A stretch of DNA of 64,000 nt, from contig JAGNLW010000002.1 in the NCBI GenBank assembly GCA_017999365.1, positions 305,348 through 369,347 on the forward strand. The letters run 5' to 3'. The stretch's first letter is position 1; every line of letters begins with the position of its first letter. This DNA is from Candidatus Aminicenantota bacterium (GTDB lineage Bacteria > Acidobacteriota > Aminicenantia > Aminicenantales > Saccharicenantaceae). The position numbers and the translations under genes were made by a program. The notes beneath the pieces were generated by a model that worked only from the letters and a program-made list of their open reading frames with translations, made no database searches and was not told the DNA's origin. Positions 49,533 through 58,068 of this stretch are shown one piece after another.

Positions 49533-51605
49533 TCACTTCAGGGTGGCCCGGGCCGTCGCCGACCCGCCCTTCTCCGACCGGACCAGAAGCTCCACGGTCT
49601 GGCCGGCTTTGCCTTTGACGAGCCACTCGTATTTGGCCCGGCCGCCCGAGCCGGCCAGGGAGGGAACGAAGGACGTCTTGGCGTTCCCCGAGACGATCGC
49701 GCCGGGATCGACACCGAGTTGGACCATGACCGGTTTGACCGACCGGGCCGTCACGGCCTGGGCCAGCGCGGTCGGCCAGAATCCGGCGTTCTCGACCTCG
49801 GCCTTGACGCGGTAGAGGCCGCCGCCGAGGGCGGCCGCTTCGAGGGCGGCCACCCGGACCCGCGGGAAGAGGGTCAGGAGGTGGGCGGCGAACTTGGCGT
49901 GGGCGGCGCCGAGCGCTTCCAGCCGGGCCGCCGGCGGATTGGCCGCGGCGTAGGGCCTGAAGCCGCCGACCTCGACCTCGCCGAACTCGGCGTGCCTGAC
50001 CTTGGTCCACGGGACGAAGCCGTCGATCTTCTCGCCGTCGAGCCATTTGAGGACCTGGCGGTCGACGCCGGGCGCCGCCGCGGCGGCCGCACCGCCGCCC
50101 GCGGCCGGGCCCTGGCCGAAGCCGCCCGGCGCGCCTCCCGGGCTCATCTGCATCATCATCATTCCCTCGGGACCCCCCGAAGCGACGACGGTCGTGACGG
50201 CGCCGCCGCCGGAGGAGGCCCGGCCGGACCCGGCCGGCGGGCCGGCTTCGCCCGCGCCCGGGGCTCCGCCGCCCATCATCCGTCGTCCGGGCTCGGCCGT
50301 CGTCAGGCCGAACCCGGGCGTGGAGAAGGAGGGCACGCCGAATTGGAAGTAGCCGTACTGGAAGAAAGCCCCCTGCGGCTCGCGCACACAGAGCGGCTGG
50401 CGGATGCCGGTCAGTTCGATGTACTTGTCCGAGACGGACCTGAAATAGTCGACATCGCCCGCGGCGACCGTGGTGGCCGCCTTGCGGTCGGGCATCATGG
50501 CCCGGAACGATTCCGCGCCGCCCTGGGCCTGGGCGCCGCGCGGAGCCTGCCGCCCGCCGCCGCCCATGAGCATGTCCATGGAGAACTCGCCCATCATCAT
50601 CCGGCCGCCGCGGCCGAAGCCCATGGCCCCGCCGGTCTGGACGAAGCCGGCCGCGCGGGCGGCCGTGACGGCCGTGTCCGCGAAGCGGACCAGGTCCAGC
50701 TCGCGGGCCGGTCCCAGCCGGCCGGCGCCCGTCGGCGGCACGATGAGGTTGTCGCTCTCCCCGAAGGTCAGGATGGCCGCGACGTTGCGGTGGGCCACGA
50801 TCCAGGCCATCAGGGCCCGGCTCTCGGCGGCGCTGACCATGTGGGGTCCGGCGCCGGGCTTGTAATAGGGATACTCGTGGGCGAAGTTGCGGCCGAGGTC
50901 GGTCCCGCCGGGCGGGTCCTCGTTGACGAAGCCGTCGCCGTCGTTGTCGGTCCCCTCCGTGTAGAGCCGGAAGGCCCCCGTCTCGCCCTTCTTCGGGTCG
51001 GCCCGTTTCATCAGCCGGGCGTCCTCGGGATCGATCATGTACTCGCCGCCCGCGGCGGGGACCCGCATGACCGTGACGATGCCGTCGCCATCGAGGTCCT
51101 CGGGGCCGTCCTCGTCGGCGCGGCCGTCGTTGTCGTCGTCGTACGGCTCGAGGTTGGTCTTGGCGCCGGTCTTGAGCGGGGCGAAGAAGCCCTCGGCGCC
51201 GTCGGGATTGAGGCGCGGCAGGACGTAGACCGTGGCGTCCGAAGACGGGTCCTTGGCCAGGGCCCCGGCCACGGCCAGGGCGATCTCCGTCCCGGCGAGG
51301 TGGTCGCCCTCGAAACCGGCCGCGACGAGCAGGGCCGGGCGCATGTCCGGCGCGACGGCACCGGGTTTGGCGATCTCCAGGACCCAGAGGTCGCGGCCGC
51401 CGCGGGTCTTGCCGATGGACTCGACCTTGACGACGGCCTTGTTCGCCGCGGCCAAAGCCTGGACGGCCTTGCTGAGCGCGGCGTGATCGTGATAGCCGGG
51501 CTGGCCCTGCGCGGCCGCGGGACCGGCCGCGGTGCCGAAGGCCAGGACGGCCAGGACCGGCAGCCAAGCCGCCGGACGGTGGGGATGGATCAGAAAACGA
51601 CGCAC
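49533..51605 (-). CDS. Exported M14-like protein with rearranged zinc-binding motif
   Basis: A 690-aa homologue of the neighbouring M14 peptidase. A GTG start at 51603-51605 follows AAGGAGGT, and a signal peptide ends near AAAQG. It keeps GKTRGGRDLWVLEIA, RLNPDGAEGFF and the Asp-rich loops (DDDNDGRADED, DLDGDGIV, DNDGDGFVNED). The zinc motif that reads HGNE in the neighbour reads EGDH here, and the region of the third His reads TFGESDN. It may be a pseudoenzyme or use a different metal geometry. Two Gly/Met/Ala-rich inserts (around residues 310-345 and 425-505) are low-complexity. It is the first gene of the two-peptidase unit. Confidence 0.82.
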   Translation of the reverse strand: MRRFLIHPHRPAAWLPVLAVLAFGTAAGPAAAQGQPGYHDHAALSKAVQALAAANKAVVKVESIGKTRGGRDLWVLEIAKPGAVAPDMRPALLVAAGFEGDHLAGTEIALAVAGALAKDPSSDATVYVLPRLNPDGAEGFFAPLKTGAKTNLEPYDDDNDGRADEDGPEDLDGDGIVTVMRVPAAGGEYMIDPEDARLMKRADPKKGETGAFRLYTEGTDNDGDGFVNEDPPGGTDLGRNFAHEYPYYKPGAGPHMVSAAESRALMAWIVAHRNVAAILTFGESDNLIVPPTGAGRLGPARELDLVRFADTAVTAARAAGFVQTGGAMGFGRGGRMMMGEFSMDMLMGGGGRQAPRGAQAQGGAESFRAMMPDRKAATTVAAGDVDYFRSVSDKYIELTGIRQPLCVREPQGAFFQYGYFQFGVPSFSTPGFGLTTAEPGRRMMGGGAPGAGEAGPPAGSGRASSGGGAVTTVVASGGPEGMMMMQMSPGGAPGGFGQGPAAGGGAAAAAAPGVDRQVLKWLDGEKIDGFVPWTKVRHAEFGEVEVGGFRPYAAANPPAARLEALGAAHAKFAAHLLTLFPRVRVAALEAAALGGGLYRVKAEVENAGFWPTALAQAVTARSVKPVMVQLGVDPGAIVSGNAKTSFVPSLAGSGGRAKYEWLVKGKAGQTVELLVRSEKGGSATARATLK

Positions 51606-51705
51606 GCCGACCTCCTTGGGGGGATTTGCGAGGAACGGGCAGGATGGCACGGGGACATCCGCTCTTTTAGACGCCGCCCCCGTCCCATTCTTCCGGGAAA
51701 AGCCG

Positions 51706-51711
51706 TATAAT
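51706..51711 (+). promoter_or_regulatory. -10 box of the oxidoreductase/DUF1080 operon
   Basis: A perfect TATAAT, but no convincing -35 at 16-18 bp. The expected transcription start near 51718 argues against an in-frame ATG at 51720 and supports the ATG at 51744, which is preceded by AGAGGA. Confidence 0.55.
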
Positions 51712-51743
51712 GTGCCGGAATGTCCCCTCGAGAGGAACGCCCC

Positions 51744-53015
51744 ATGCCGAGATCCCGCCCGCTCTCCCGCCGTCACTTCTTCCGCGCCGGCGCCGCCGCC
51801 GCGGCCTCGCTGACCGTCGTCCCCCGCCGCGTCCTCGGCGGTCCGGGCTACCTGGCCCCGAGCGACACCCTGACCAAGGCCGTCATCGGCGTCGGCGGCA
51901 TGGGCCGCGGACATCTCGGCTACGAGGGCTCCGTCCTGCGGGCCGTCTGCGACGTCGACCGCGGGCACCTGGCGGCGGCCCTCGAGGCCGCCGGGCCCGG
52001 CGTCGCCGGGTACGCCGATTTCCGCGAGGTCCTGGCCCGTCCCGACATCGACATCGTCCACATCGCGACGCCGCCGCACTGGCACGCCCTCATCGCCATC
52101 GCGGCGGCCGAGGCCGGCAAGGACGTCTGGTGCGAGAAGCCGATGACCCGGACGATCGCCGAGGGCCGGGCCCTGGTCGAGGCGGTCCGCCGCACGGGCC
52201 GCGTCTTCCGCGTCAATACCTGGTTCCGCTTCACGGACCGCTTCTACGGCTTCGGCACCGACGTCAAGCCCATCAAGAAGGCCGTCCGGAACGGCCTGCT
52301 GGGCTGGCCGATCAAGGCCACCGTCAGCGCCACGACCGGCTTCGACTGGAAGTTCTACTGGAGCGGCCTGACCTCCGCGCGGCCCGAGCCGGTGCCGCCC
52401 GAGCTCGACTACGACTTCTGGCTCGGCCCGGCGCCCTGGAAGCCCTACCATCCCCACCGCGTCCACGGCACCTTCCGCGGCTACTGGGACTACGACGGCG
52501 GCGGCCTCGGCGACATGGGCATGCACTACCTCGATCCCGTCCAGTACATCCTCGACAAGGACGGCGAGTCCCCGGTCGAGGTCTTCGCCGACTGCCCCCA
52601 GCAGCACCCCGACGCCTGCGGCGCCTGGCGCCGCATCGAGCTCAAGTACGCCGACGGCTGCGTCATCGTCCTCGACGGCGAGAACCGCGACACCCGGGCC
52701 CCGTTCCTCGAGGGCCCGAAGGGCAGGCTCTACCGCGGCTTCGAGTCCGACATCCCCGACCTCCGCCGGGCGCTGGCCGCCCTGCCCGATCCCGAACCGC
52801 AGGTCACCGATTTCTCCGAATCCGTCCGGACGCGGCGGCCCTTCGCCCTCAACGAGCGGAACGGCCATCGCTCCTGCACGCTGGTCAACCTGGCCAAGAT
52901 CGCCGTCCAGCTCGGCCGGTCCCTGAGGTTCGATCCCGCGACCGAGACCTTCCCGGGCGACGAGGCGGCCGACCGCCTCGCGAGCCAGCCCATGCGGGCC
53001 CCGTGGCATCTGTGA
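51744..53015 (+). CDS. Tat-exported Gfo/Idh/MocA-family oxidoreductase
   Basis: A 423-aa NAD(P)-dependent sugar or inositol dehydrogenase-like protein. The N-terminus SRRHFFRAGAAAAASLTVV is a twin-arginine signal, so the enzyme is folded with its cofactor and exported by Tat (tatAC is at 9430-10513). The Rossmann motif is AVIGVGGMGRGH, the conserved catalytic Lys lies in WCEKPMTRT, and the C-terminal domain has YDGGGLGDMGMHYLD. It lies 20 nt before a HEAT/DUF1080 gene. In other bacteria, Gfo/Idh/MocA proteins with DUF1080 (3-keto-disaccharide hydrolase) proteins break down glycosides through 3-keto intermediates, the best-supported role here. Confidence 0.9.
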   Translation: MPRSRPLSRRHFFRAGAAAAASLTVVPRRVLGGPGYLAPSDTLTKAVIGVGGMGRGHLGYEGSVLRAVCDVDRGHLAAALEAAGPGVAGYADFREVLARPDIDIVHIATPPHWHALIAIAAAEAGKDVWCEKPMTRTIAEGRALVEAVRRTGRVFRVNTWFRFTDRFYGFGTDVKPIKKAVRNGLLGWPIKATVSATTGFDWKFYWSGLTSARPEPVPPELDYDFWLGPAPWKPYHPHRVHGTFRGYWDYDGGGLGDMGMHYLDPVQYILDKDGESPVEVFADCPQQHPDACGAWRRIELKYADGCVIVLDGENRDTRAPFLEGPKGRLYRGFESDIPDLRRALAALPDPEPQVTDFSESVRTRRPFALNERNGHRSCTLVNLAKIAVQLGRSLRFDPATETFPGDEAADRLASQPMRAPWHL

Positions 53016-53035
53016 AAGGCCGTGAGGAGACGACC

Positions 53036-56000
53036 ATGAGAAGACCCATCGCTGTTCTCGCTCTCGCGGCCCTGGCCATCGGCCTCGCCGGCGCCGTCAT
53101 CTCCCCGGCCTTCGCCCGGAGCGGCTCTCCGGCTCCGCCCGACGACCTCGGGTCCCGGGTCGCCTCGATCGTCGGGCGCTTCCCCGGCGACTCCGCGGCC
53201 GCGACGACCGCCCTCGCCGCCGAGCTCGTCGCCCTCGGCCCGGCCGGCCTGGCCCGGACGCTCGCTCTCGTTCTGCCCCCGGACGAAGGGAACGACGCCA
53301 AGGCCCGCTTCGCCGTGAACGGCCTGGCCGTCCATGTGACCCGAGCGGGCGCCGAAGCCGAGCGGCTGGTGTTCGCCAAAGCTCTTCTCGCGGCCCTCGC
53401 GACGAGCCGCGACAGGACCGTGGCCTCCTTCTTCATGACCCAGCTCCAGCTCTGCGGCCGGGCCGAGGCGATCCAGCCACTCGCGCGCTACCTGACGGAC
53501 AAGGATCTGGCCGCGCCAGCCTCGGCGGTCCTGCAGGCCGTCGGCGGGCCAGAGGCGGTCCGCGCGCTCCTCAAGGCGCTCGACACGGCCCCGCCCGCGG
53601 CCCGGCTCTCCCTCGTCGGCGCGCTCGGCGCCCTGCGCGGCCGGGAGGCCGTGAGGAAGCTCCTGCCCTTGACCGACAGCCCCGACGAAGGCCTTCGCCG
53701 GGCCGCCCAGGCGGCCCTGGCCGAGATCGGCGATCCCCTCGCCGCTCCGGCCCTGGCCAAGGTCCGGGTCGCCGCGTCCTGGAACGAGCGGGCGGAGGCC
53801 CCGGCTCTCTATCTGCGCTTCGCCCGGCGCCTGAAGGAGGGCGGGCGGACCGCCGAGGCCCTCGAGGCCGCCCGGGCCGTTCTCGCCGCTTACGGCCGGC
53901 CGAACGAGAGCCAGACCGGCGCGGAGGCCTTGACCCTGATCGTCTCGATCCTCGGCGAGAAGGCCTTCCCCGACCTGGTCCGGGCCGTCAAGGGCCCCTC
54001 GCCAGCCCTGCGGGCCGCCGCCCTCGAATTCGCCGCCCTCGGCACCGGCGAGGAAGCTGCGCTCTGGGTCGAAGAAGCCGAAGCGGCCGGGCCCGAGGTC
54101 CGGGCGGCCATCGTCGGGATGCTCGGCCGCCATCGCGACCCCGCTCAGGTCCTGGGTTATCTCCGCGAATGCCTCGGCGACGCCGACAAGGCCGTCCGGC
54201 TGGCGGCCATCCGGACCCCCGCTCCCCGCGGCGGACGGCCGGCCGACTTCTTCCCTCTCCTCGCCGGCGCCGACGCGGAGGAAGCCGCGGCCCTGAAGGC
54301 GGCCCTCCTCCAGTTCCGGGCCGACGAGGTCGTCCCCTTCGCCGCCCGGCTCATCGGCACGACACCCCACCCCGGCAAGGCCGCGCTCATCGACCTTCTG
54401 GCCGAAAAGGGCGCCCGGGGCGAGTTCGGCCGCGTCTTCGCCCTGGCCGGCGATCCGGACCCGGCCACCCGGACCTCGGCCACGGCCGCGCTGGCCGCGC
54501 TCTCGGGAGAGGGCGACCTGGCCGACCTCGTGGGCCTGCTCGAAAAGGCGGCCGAAGCCGAAGACGTCGTCAACCTCCAGAACGCGGTCGCCGCCGCGGC
54601 CCGGTCGAACCCCGACCCGGCCCTGCGCGGAGCCGCGCTGGTCGAGCTCTTGCGGGCCGCCCCGCCGGCCCGCAAGGCCGTCATCCTGCGCGTCCTGCCC
54701 AGGGTCGCCGGCGCGAAGGCCCTGAGCGCGGCCGTGGCCGGGACGGAGGATCCCGACGGCCAGGTCCAGACGGCGGCCGTCTACGCCCTGTCCCAGTGGC
54801 CGGACTACGCGGCGGCCGCCGACCTCCGGCGCATCGCCGCGACCACCGGGAGCAAGCGCTTCCGCCTGATGGCCGTCGAGGGCTACGTCCGGCTCATCGG
54901 CCGGGCCGGCATGACCGGCGCCCGCAAGGCCGCCCTGTTCGAGGACCTCCTGGCCCAGCCGTTCGACGACGCCGACAAGAAGCTGGCCGTCGCCGGGGCG
55001 GCCTCCGTCCGCGAGCCCGAGGCCCTGCGCCTCGTCGGCCGCTTCATCGACCACCCGGTCCTCGGCGAGACGGCCGCGGCCGGCCTCCTCGAGCTGGCCT
55101 CGGAACAGGCGCCCCACGAGCGCTGGCTCTCGGGCCACGAGGCCTATTCCCTGCTGCGGCGCGTCCAGGCCAAAGCCGCCGGCGACCCGGCCGAATATGC
55201 CCGGATCGACGCCCTCATCGCCGAGCGCCTGCGCCAGGGCGGCTTCGTGCCGCTCTTCGACGGCCGCTCGCTCGCCGGTTGGAAGGGGCTCGTGTCCGAC
55301 CCGCCGGCCCGGGCCAAGATGACGCCCCAGGAGCTCGCCGCGGCCCAGGCCGCGGCCGACGAACGCATGCGGGCCCACTGGCGGGTCGTCGACGGCGCCC
55401 TCGTCTTCGACGGCGGCGGCGAGAGCCTGTGCACGGCCGCCGACTACGGCGACTTCGAGTTGCTCGTCGACTGGAAGATCGACCGGGGCGGGGACAGCGG
55501 CCTCTACCTGCGCGGCTCGCCCCAGGTCCAGATCTGGGACCCGGCCGCCAACCCCGTCGGCTCGGGCGGCCTCTACAACAACCAGAAGGGCCCGAGCAAG
55601 CCCTCGGAGAAGGCCGACCGGCCGGTCGGCGAATGGAACTCGTTCCGCGTCGTCATGATCGGCGACAGGGTCTCGGTCTATCTCAACGACCGGTTCGTCG
55701 TCGACAACGTCGTCCTCGAGAACTACTGGGAACGGGACAAGCCCATCTATCCGTCAGGGCCGATCGAGCTCCAGGCCCACGGCAATCCTCTTTGGTTCAG
55801 GAACGTCTACATCCGGGAGATCCCCCGCGACGAGGCCGTGCCGTCGATCGCGGCGGCCGAGCTCGACGAGGGCTTCACGCCCCTCTTCAACGGCCGCGAC
55901 CTCGACGGCTGGACGGGCGACACCAAGGGCTACGCCGCGGAGAACGGCAAGATCGTCATCCGGCCCGAGCTCGCGAGCGGCAACCTTTATACGGCCGGGG

Positions 56001-56443
56001 AGTACTCGGATTTCACCCTGCGCTTCGAGTTCAAGCTGACCCCGGCCGCCAACAACGGCTTGGGCATCCGGGCCCCGCTCGAGGGCGACGCCGCCTACGC
56101 CGGGATGGAGCTCCAGATCCTCGAGGACGGCTCGCCCGTCTACTGGGGCCTGCGGCCCTACCAATACCACGGCTCGGTCTACGGCGTCGTCCCGGCCCGC
56201 CGAGGCGTCCTGCGCCCGGCGGGCGAGTGGAACGCCGAGGAGGTGACCGTCAAAGGCCGGCGGGTCGCGGTCGCCGTGAACGGCGTGACGATCGTCGACG
56301 CCGATCTCGACCAGGCCTCGGCCGGCGGCACGATCGACGGGAACGAGCACCCGGGCCTGAAGCGGACGAGCGGGCACATCGGCTTCCTCGGCCACGGCGC
56401 GGTCCTGGAGTTCCGGAACATCCGGCTGAAGGAGCTGAAGTAG
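53036..56443 (+). CDS. Exported HEAT-repeat protein with two DUF1080 (3-keto-disaccharide hydrolase) domains
   Basis: A 1135-aa protein with a signal peptide (AVLALAALAIGLAGAVISPAFA). Residues about 40-710 are alpha-helical HEAT-like repeats (for example PEAVRALLKAL, GREAVRKLLPLTDSPDEGLRRAAQAALAEIGDP). Two DUF1080/PF06439 domains follow. The first starts near FVPLFDGRSLAGWKG with GGDSGLYLRGSPQVQIWDP. The second starts near FTPLFNGRDLDGWTGD with NNGLGIRAPLEGDAAYAGMELQILED. Both keep the jelly-roll signature GW...FNG/FDG and the ELQ/VQIWD strand. The pairing with the upstream oxidoreductase points to 3-keto-glycoside cleavage in the periplasm. The HEAT part may be a scaffold. The stop lies 9 bp from the convergent phosphatase gene. 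Confidence 0.88.
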   Translation: MRRPIAVLALAALAIGLAGAVISPAFARSGSPAPPDDLGSRVASIVGRFPGDSAAATTALAAELVALGPAGLARTLALVLPPDEGNDAKARFAVNGLAVHVTRAGAEAERLVFAKALLAALATSRDRTVASFFMTQLQLCGRAEAIQPLARYLTDKDLAAPASAVLQAVGGPEAVRALLKALDTAPPAARLSLVGALGALRGREAVRKLLPLTDSPDEGLRRAAQAALAEIGDPLAAPALAKVRVAASWNERAEAPALYLRFARRLKEGGRTAEALEAARAVLAAYGRPNESQTGAEALTLIVSILGEKAFPDLVRAVKGPSPALRAAALEFAALGTGEEAALWVEEAEAAGPEVRAAIVGMLGRHRDPAQVLGYLRECLGDADKAVRLAAIRTPAPRGGRPADFFPLLAGADAEEAAALKAALLQFRADEVVPFAARLIGTTPHPGKAALIDLLAEKGARGEFGRVFALAGDPDPATRTSATAALAALSGEGDLADLVGLLEKAAEAEDVVNLQNAVAAAARSNPDPALRGAALVELLRAAPPARKAVILRVLPRVAGAKALSAAVAGTEDPDGQVQTAAVYALSQWPDYAAAADLRRIAATTGSKRFRLMAVEGYVRLIGRAGMTGARKAALFEDLLAQPFDDADKKLAVAGAASVREPEALRLVGRFIDHPVLGETAAAGLLELASEQAPHERWLSGHEAYSLLRRVQAKAAGDPAEYARIDALIAERLRQGGFVPLFDGRSLAGWKGLVSDPPARAKMTPQELAAAQAAADERMRAHWRVVDGALVFDGGGESLCTAADYGDFELLVDWKIDRGGDSGLYLRGSPQVQIWDPAANPVGSGGLYNNQKGPSKPSEKADRPVGEWNSFRVVMIGDRVSVYLNDRFVVDNVVLENYWERDKPIYPSGPIELQAHGNPLWFRNVYIREIPRDEAVPSIAAAELDEGFTPLFNGRDLDGWTGDTKGYAAENGKIVIRPELASGNLYTAGEYSDFTLRFEFKLTPAANNGLGIRAPLEGDAAYAGMELQILEDGSPVYWGLRPYQYHGSVYGVVPARRGVLRPAGEWNAEEVTVKGRRVAVAVNGVTIVDADLDQASAGGTIDGNEHPGLKRTSGHIGFLGHGAVLEFRNIRLKELK

Positions 56444-56452
56444 GCGCCCGCG

Positions 56453-58033
56453 TCAGCGGGCGGGCAGGCCCAGGGCCCGCCGCAGGGCGGCGTTGATCTG
56501 GGTGTTGTCGATGATGAGCCCGGGGTACCAGGTGCCCCGGAGCCTCAGGAGCTCGCGCGACGCGGCCCCCACGGCGGCCAGGTTGACCAGCTCGTTGGTG
56601 TGCCCGGCCGTGCCGTAGGACACTTCTCCGTCCGGATAGACGAAGGGCGAGGCGTATTCCGGCGACTTGAGCGCGGTCATCTTCTCGCCGTTGCCGCGGT
56701 CGCTCCCGGTCCGGGCCGGCGGCTCCTCGGTCTCGACGCGCGGCTCCTGGGCCGGCAGGTCGCCGATCCCGAGCGGCTTCCCCGGGTCCAGCCAGAGTCC
56801 GCCCGTGGCGTGGTCGGCCGTGACGATGAGGGCCGTGTTCGACCAGTCCAGGCCGTCGCCGGGCCGGTCGACGTAGGCCAACACGGCCTTGACCGCGGCG
56901 TCGAGGTCGGCCACGGCGCCGATCATGGCCGCGAAGTCGTTGTCGTGATTGGCCCAGTCGATGTCGCCCTGCTCGACGGCCAGGAAGAAGCCGTCGGGGT
57001 CGCGGCCGAGGACGTCGAGAGCCGCTTCCGCGGCCTCGGCCAGCGAGGGGTTCTCGTCGGTCGCCGGGACGATCGCGCGGCGCCCGGGGGAATCCTCGAC
57101 CCGCGGCACGTCGAAGTTGCCGCCCTTGCCGCCGAAGAGCCCGAACAGCCGGCGCCCTTCGCGGGCGGCCCGGACCGCGGCCTCGGCCAGGGCCCGGCCG
57201 CCGTCGCGTCCGGCCTGGCGCTCGACGAACACGTATTCGGTCGAGGCCCGGAGGGCCCGGTAGAGGGTTCCCGAGATGTAGCCCTTCTTGGGGTCGAAGC
57301 CGGGATTGTCGAGCAGGGGCGAGCCGCCGGCGATGACGACGTCGGGCTTGGTCCGCAGGGCGATCTCGTCAGCCAGGCCGAGGCCTTTGTAGCCCTTGAG
57401 GCCGGTGTAGTAATTGCTGCGGCTGGGATTGTGGCTGACGAAGGCGGCCGGCGTGGCGTGGTCGAAGGGCACCGTGCTGACGACGCCGATGGCCGCGCCG
57501 CGGCGGGCCCGGAGGTCCTCGGCGATGGTCGGCAGGGCGCCGTCGGGAGGATCGCCGGGGAGCCAGGAGATGTTGCCCGAATCGGTCTTGTATCCGGTGG
57601 CCATGGCCGTCGCCGCCGAAGCCGAGTCCGTGGCCGGACCGGGCGGGAACCTCTGCAGGGCGCCGGGACCGACCCGGGGCCGGGCGCCGTCGTCGCGGAC
57701 GTCGTAGCCGAGAAGCGGCGTGAAGGCGCCCCGGGTGTAGGGCGGGCGGCCGGCCCGCCGGGCCCGGGCGTTGTAGACGTTGACGTCCCAGGTCGCGACG
57801 TAGGCCTTGGCCGGGAGGGCGTGCCAGGCCAGGCCGTCGTCCCGGCCGGTCAGGTAGCGGCTGGCCGCGACCTCCGTCTGGACCGACATGCCGTCGCCGA
57901 TGAACAGGATGACGTGCTTGAGGGCCGGGGCCCGCCGGCCGCAGCCGGGGACGAGGAACAGGGCGGCGGCGAGGACGAGGGCCGTCGCGGCCGCCACGGC
58001 CGCCTTCCCCGTCCCCCCCCTAACCGCGCTCAT
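56453..58033 (-). CDS. Alkaline phosphatase (PhoA family), probable lipoprotein
   Basis: A 526-aa exported phosphomonoesterase. The N-terminal hydrophobic segment ends in FLVPGCGRR, a possible though imperfect lipobox. Metal and nucleophile motifs are LFIGDGMSVQTE, the catalytic Ser in ATDSASAATAMATGYK, VEQGDIDWANHDND, IVTADHATGG and GTAGHTNE. A TATAAT on the minus strand at 58042-58047 lies only 8 nt before the ATG at 58031-58033, so the message may be nearly leaderless. An ATG two codons upstream (58039) is also possible. Phosphate scavenging is the usual role; no pho regulator or Pho box was recognised. Confidence 0.92.
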   Translation of the reverse strand: MSAVRGGTGKAAVAAATALVLAAALFLVPGCGRRAPALKHVILFIGDGMSVQTEVAASRYLTGRDDGLAWHALPAKAYVATWDVNVYNARARRAGRPPYTRGAFTPLLGYDVRDDGARPRVGPGALQRFPPGPATDSASAATAMATGYKTDSGNISWLPGDPPDGALPTIAEDLRARRGAAIGVVSTVPFDHATPAAFVSHNPSRSNYYTGLKGYKGLGLADEIALRTKPDVVIAGGSPLLDNPGFDPKKGYISGTLYRALRASTEYVFVERQAGRDGGRALAEAAVRAAREGRRLFGLFGGKGGNFDVPRVEDSPGRRAIVPATDENPSLAEAAEAALDVLGRDPDGFFLAVEQGDIDWANHDNDFAAMIGAVADLDAAVKAVLAYVDRPGDGLDWSNTALIVTADHATGGLWLDPGKPLGIGDLPAQEPRVETEEPPARTGSDRGNGEKMTALKSPEYASPFVYPDGEVSYGTAGHTNELVNLAAVGAASRELLRLRGTWYPGLIIDNTQINAALRRALGLPAR

Positions 58034-58068
58034 GGACATCCATTATATCGCGGCCGCCAAATCCCCCC

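Noticed and set aside
49533..53009. Open frame extending the M14-like gene far upstream over the oxidoreductase gene
   Set aside because: The stretch upstream of the GTG at 51605 has no homology character and is antisense to a clear Gfo/Idh/MocA gene; AAGGAGGT and a signal peptide mark the true start.
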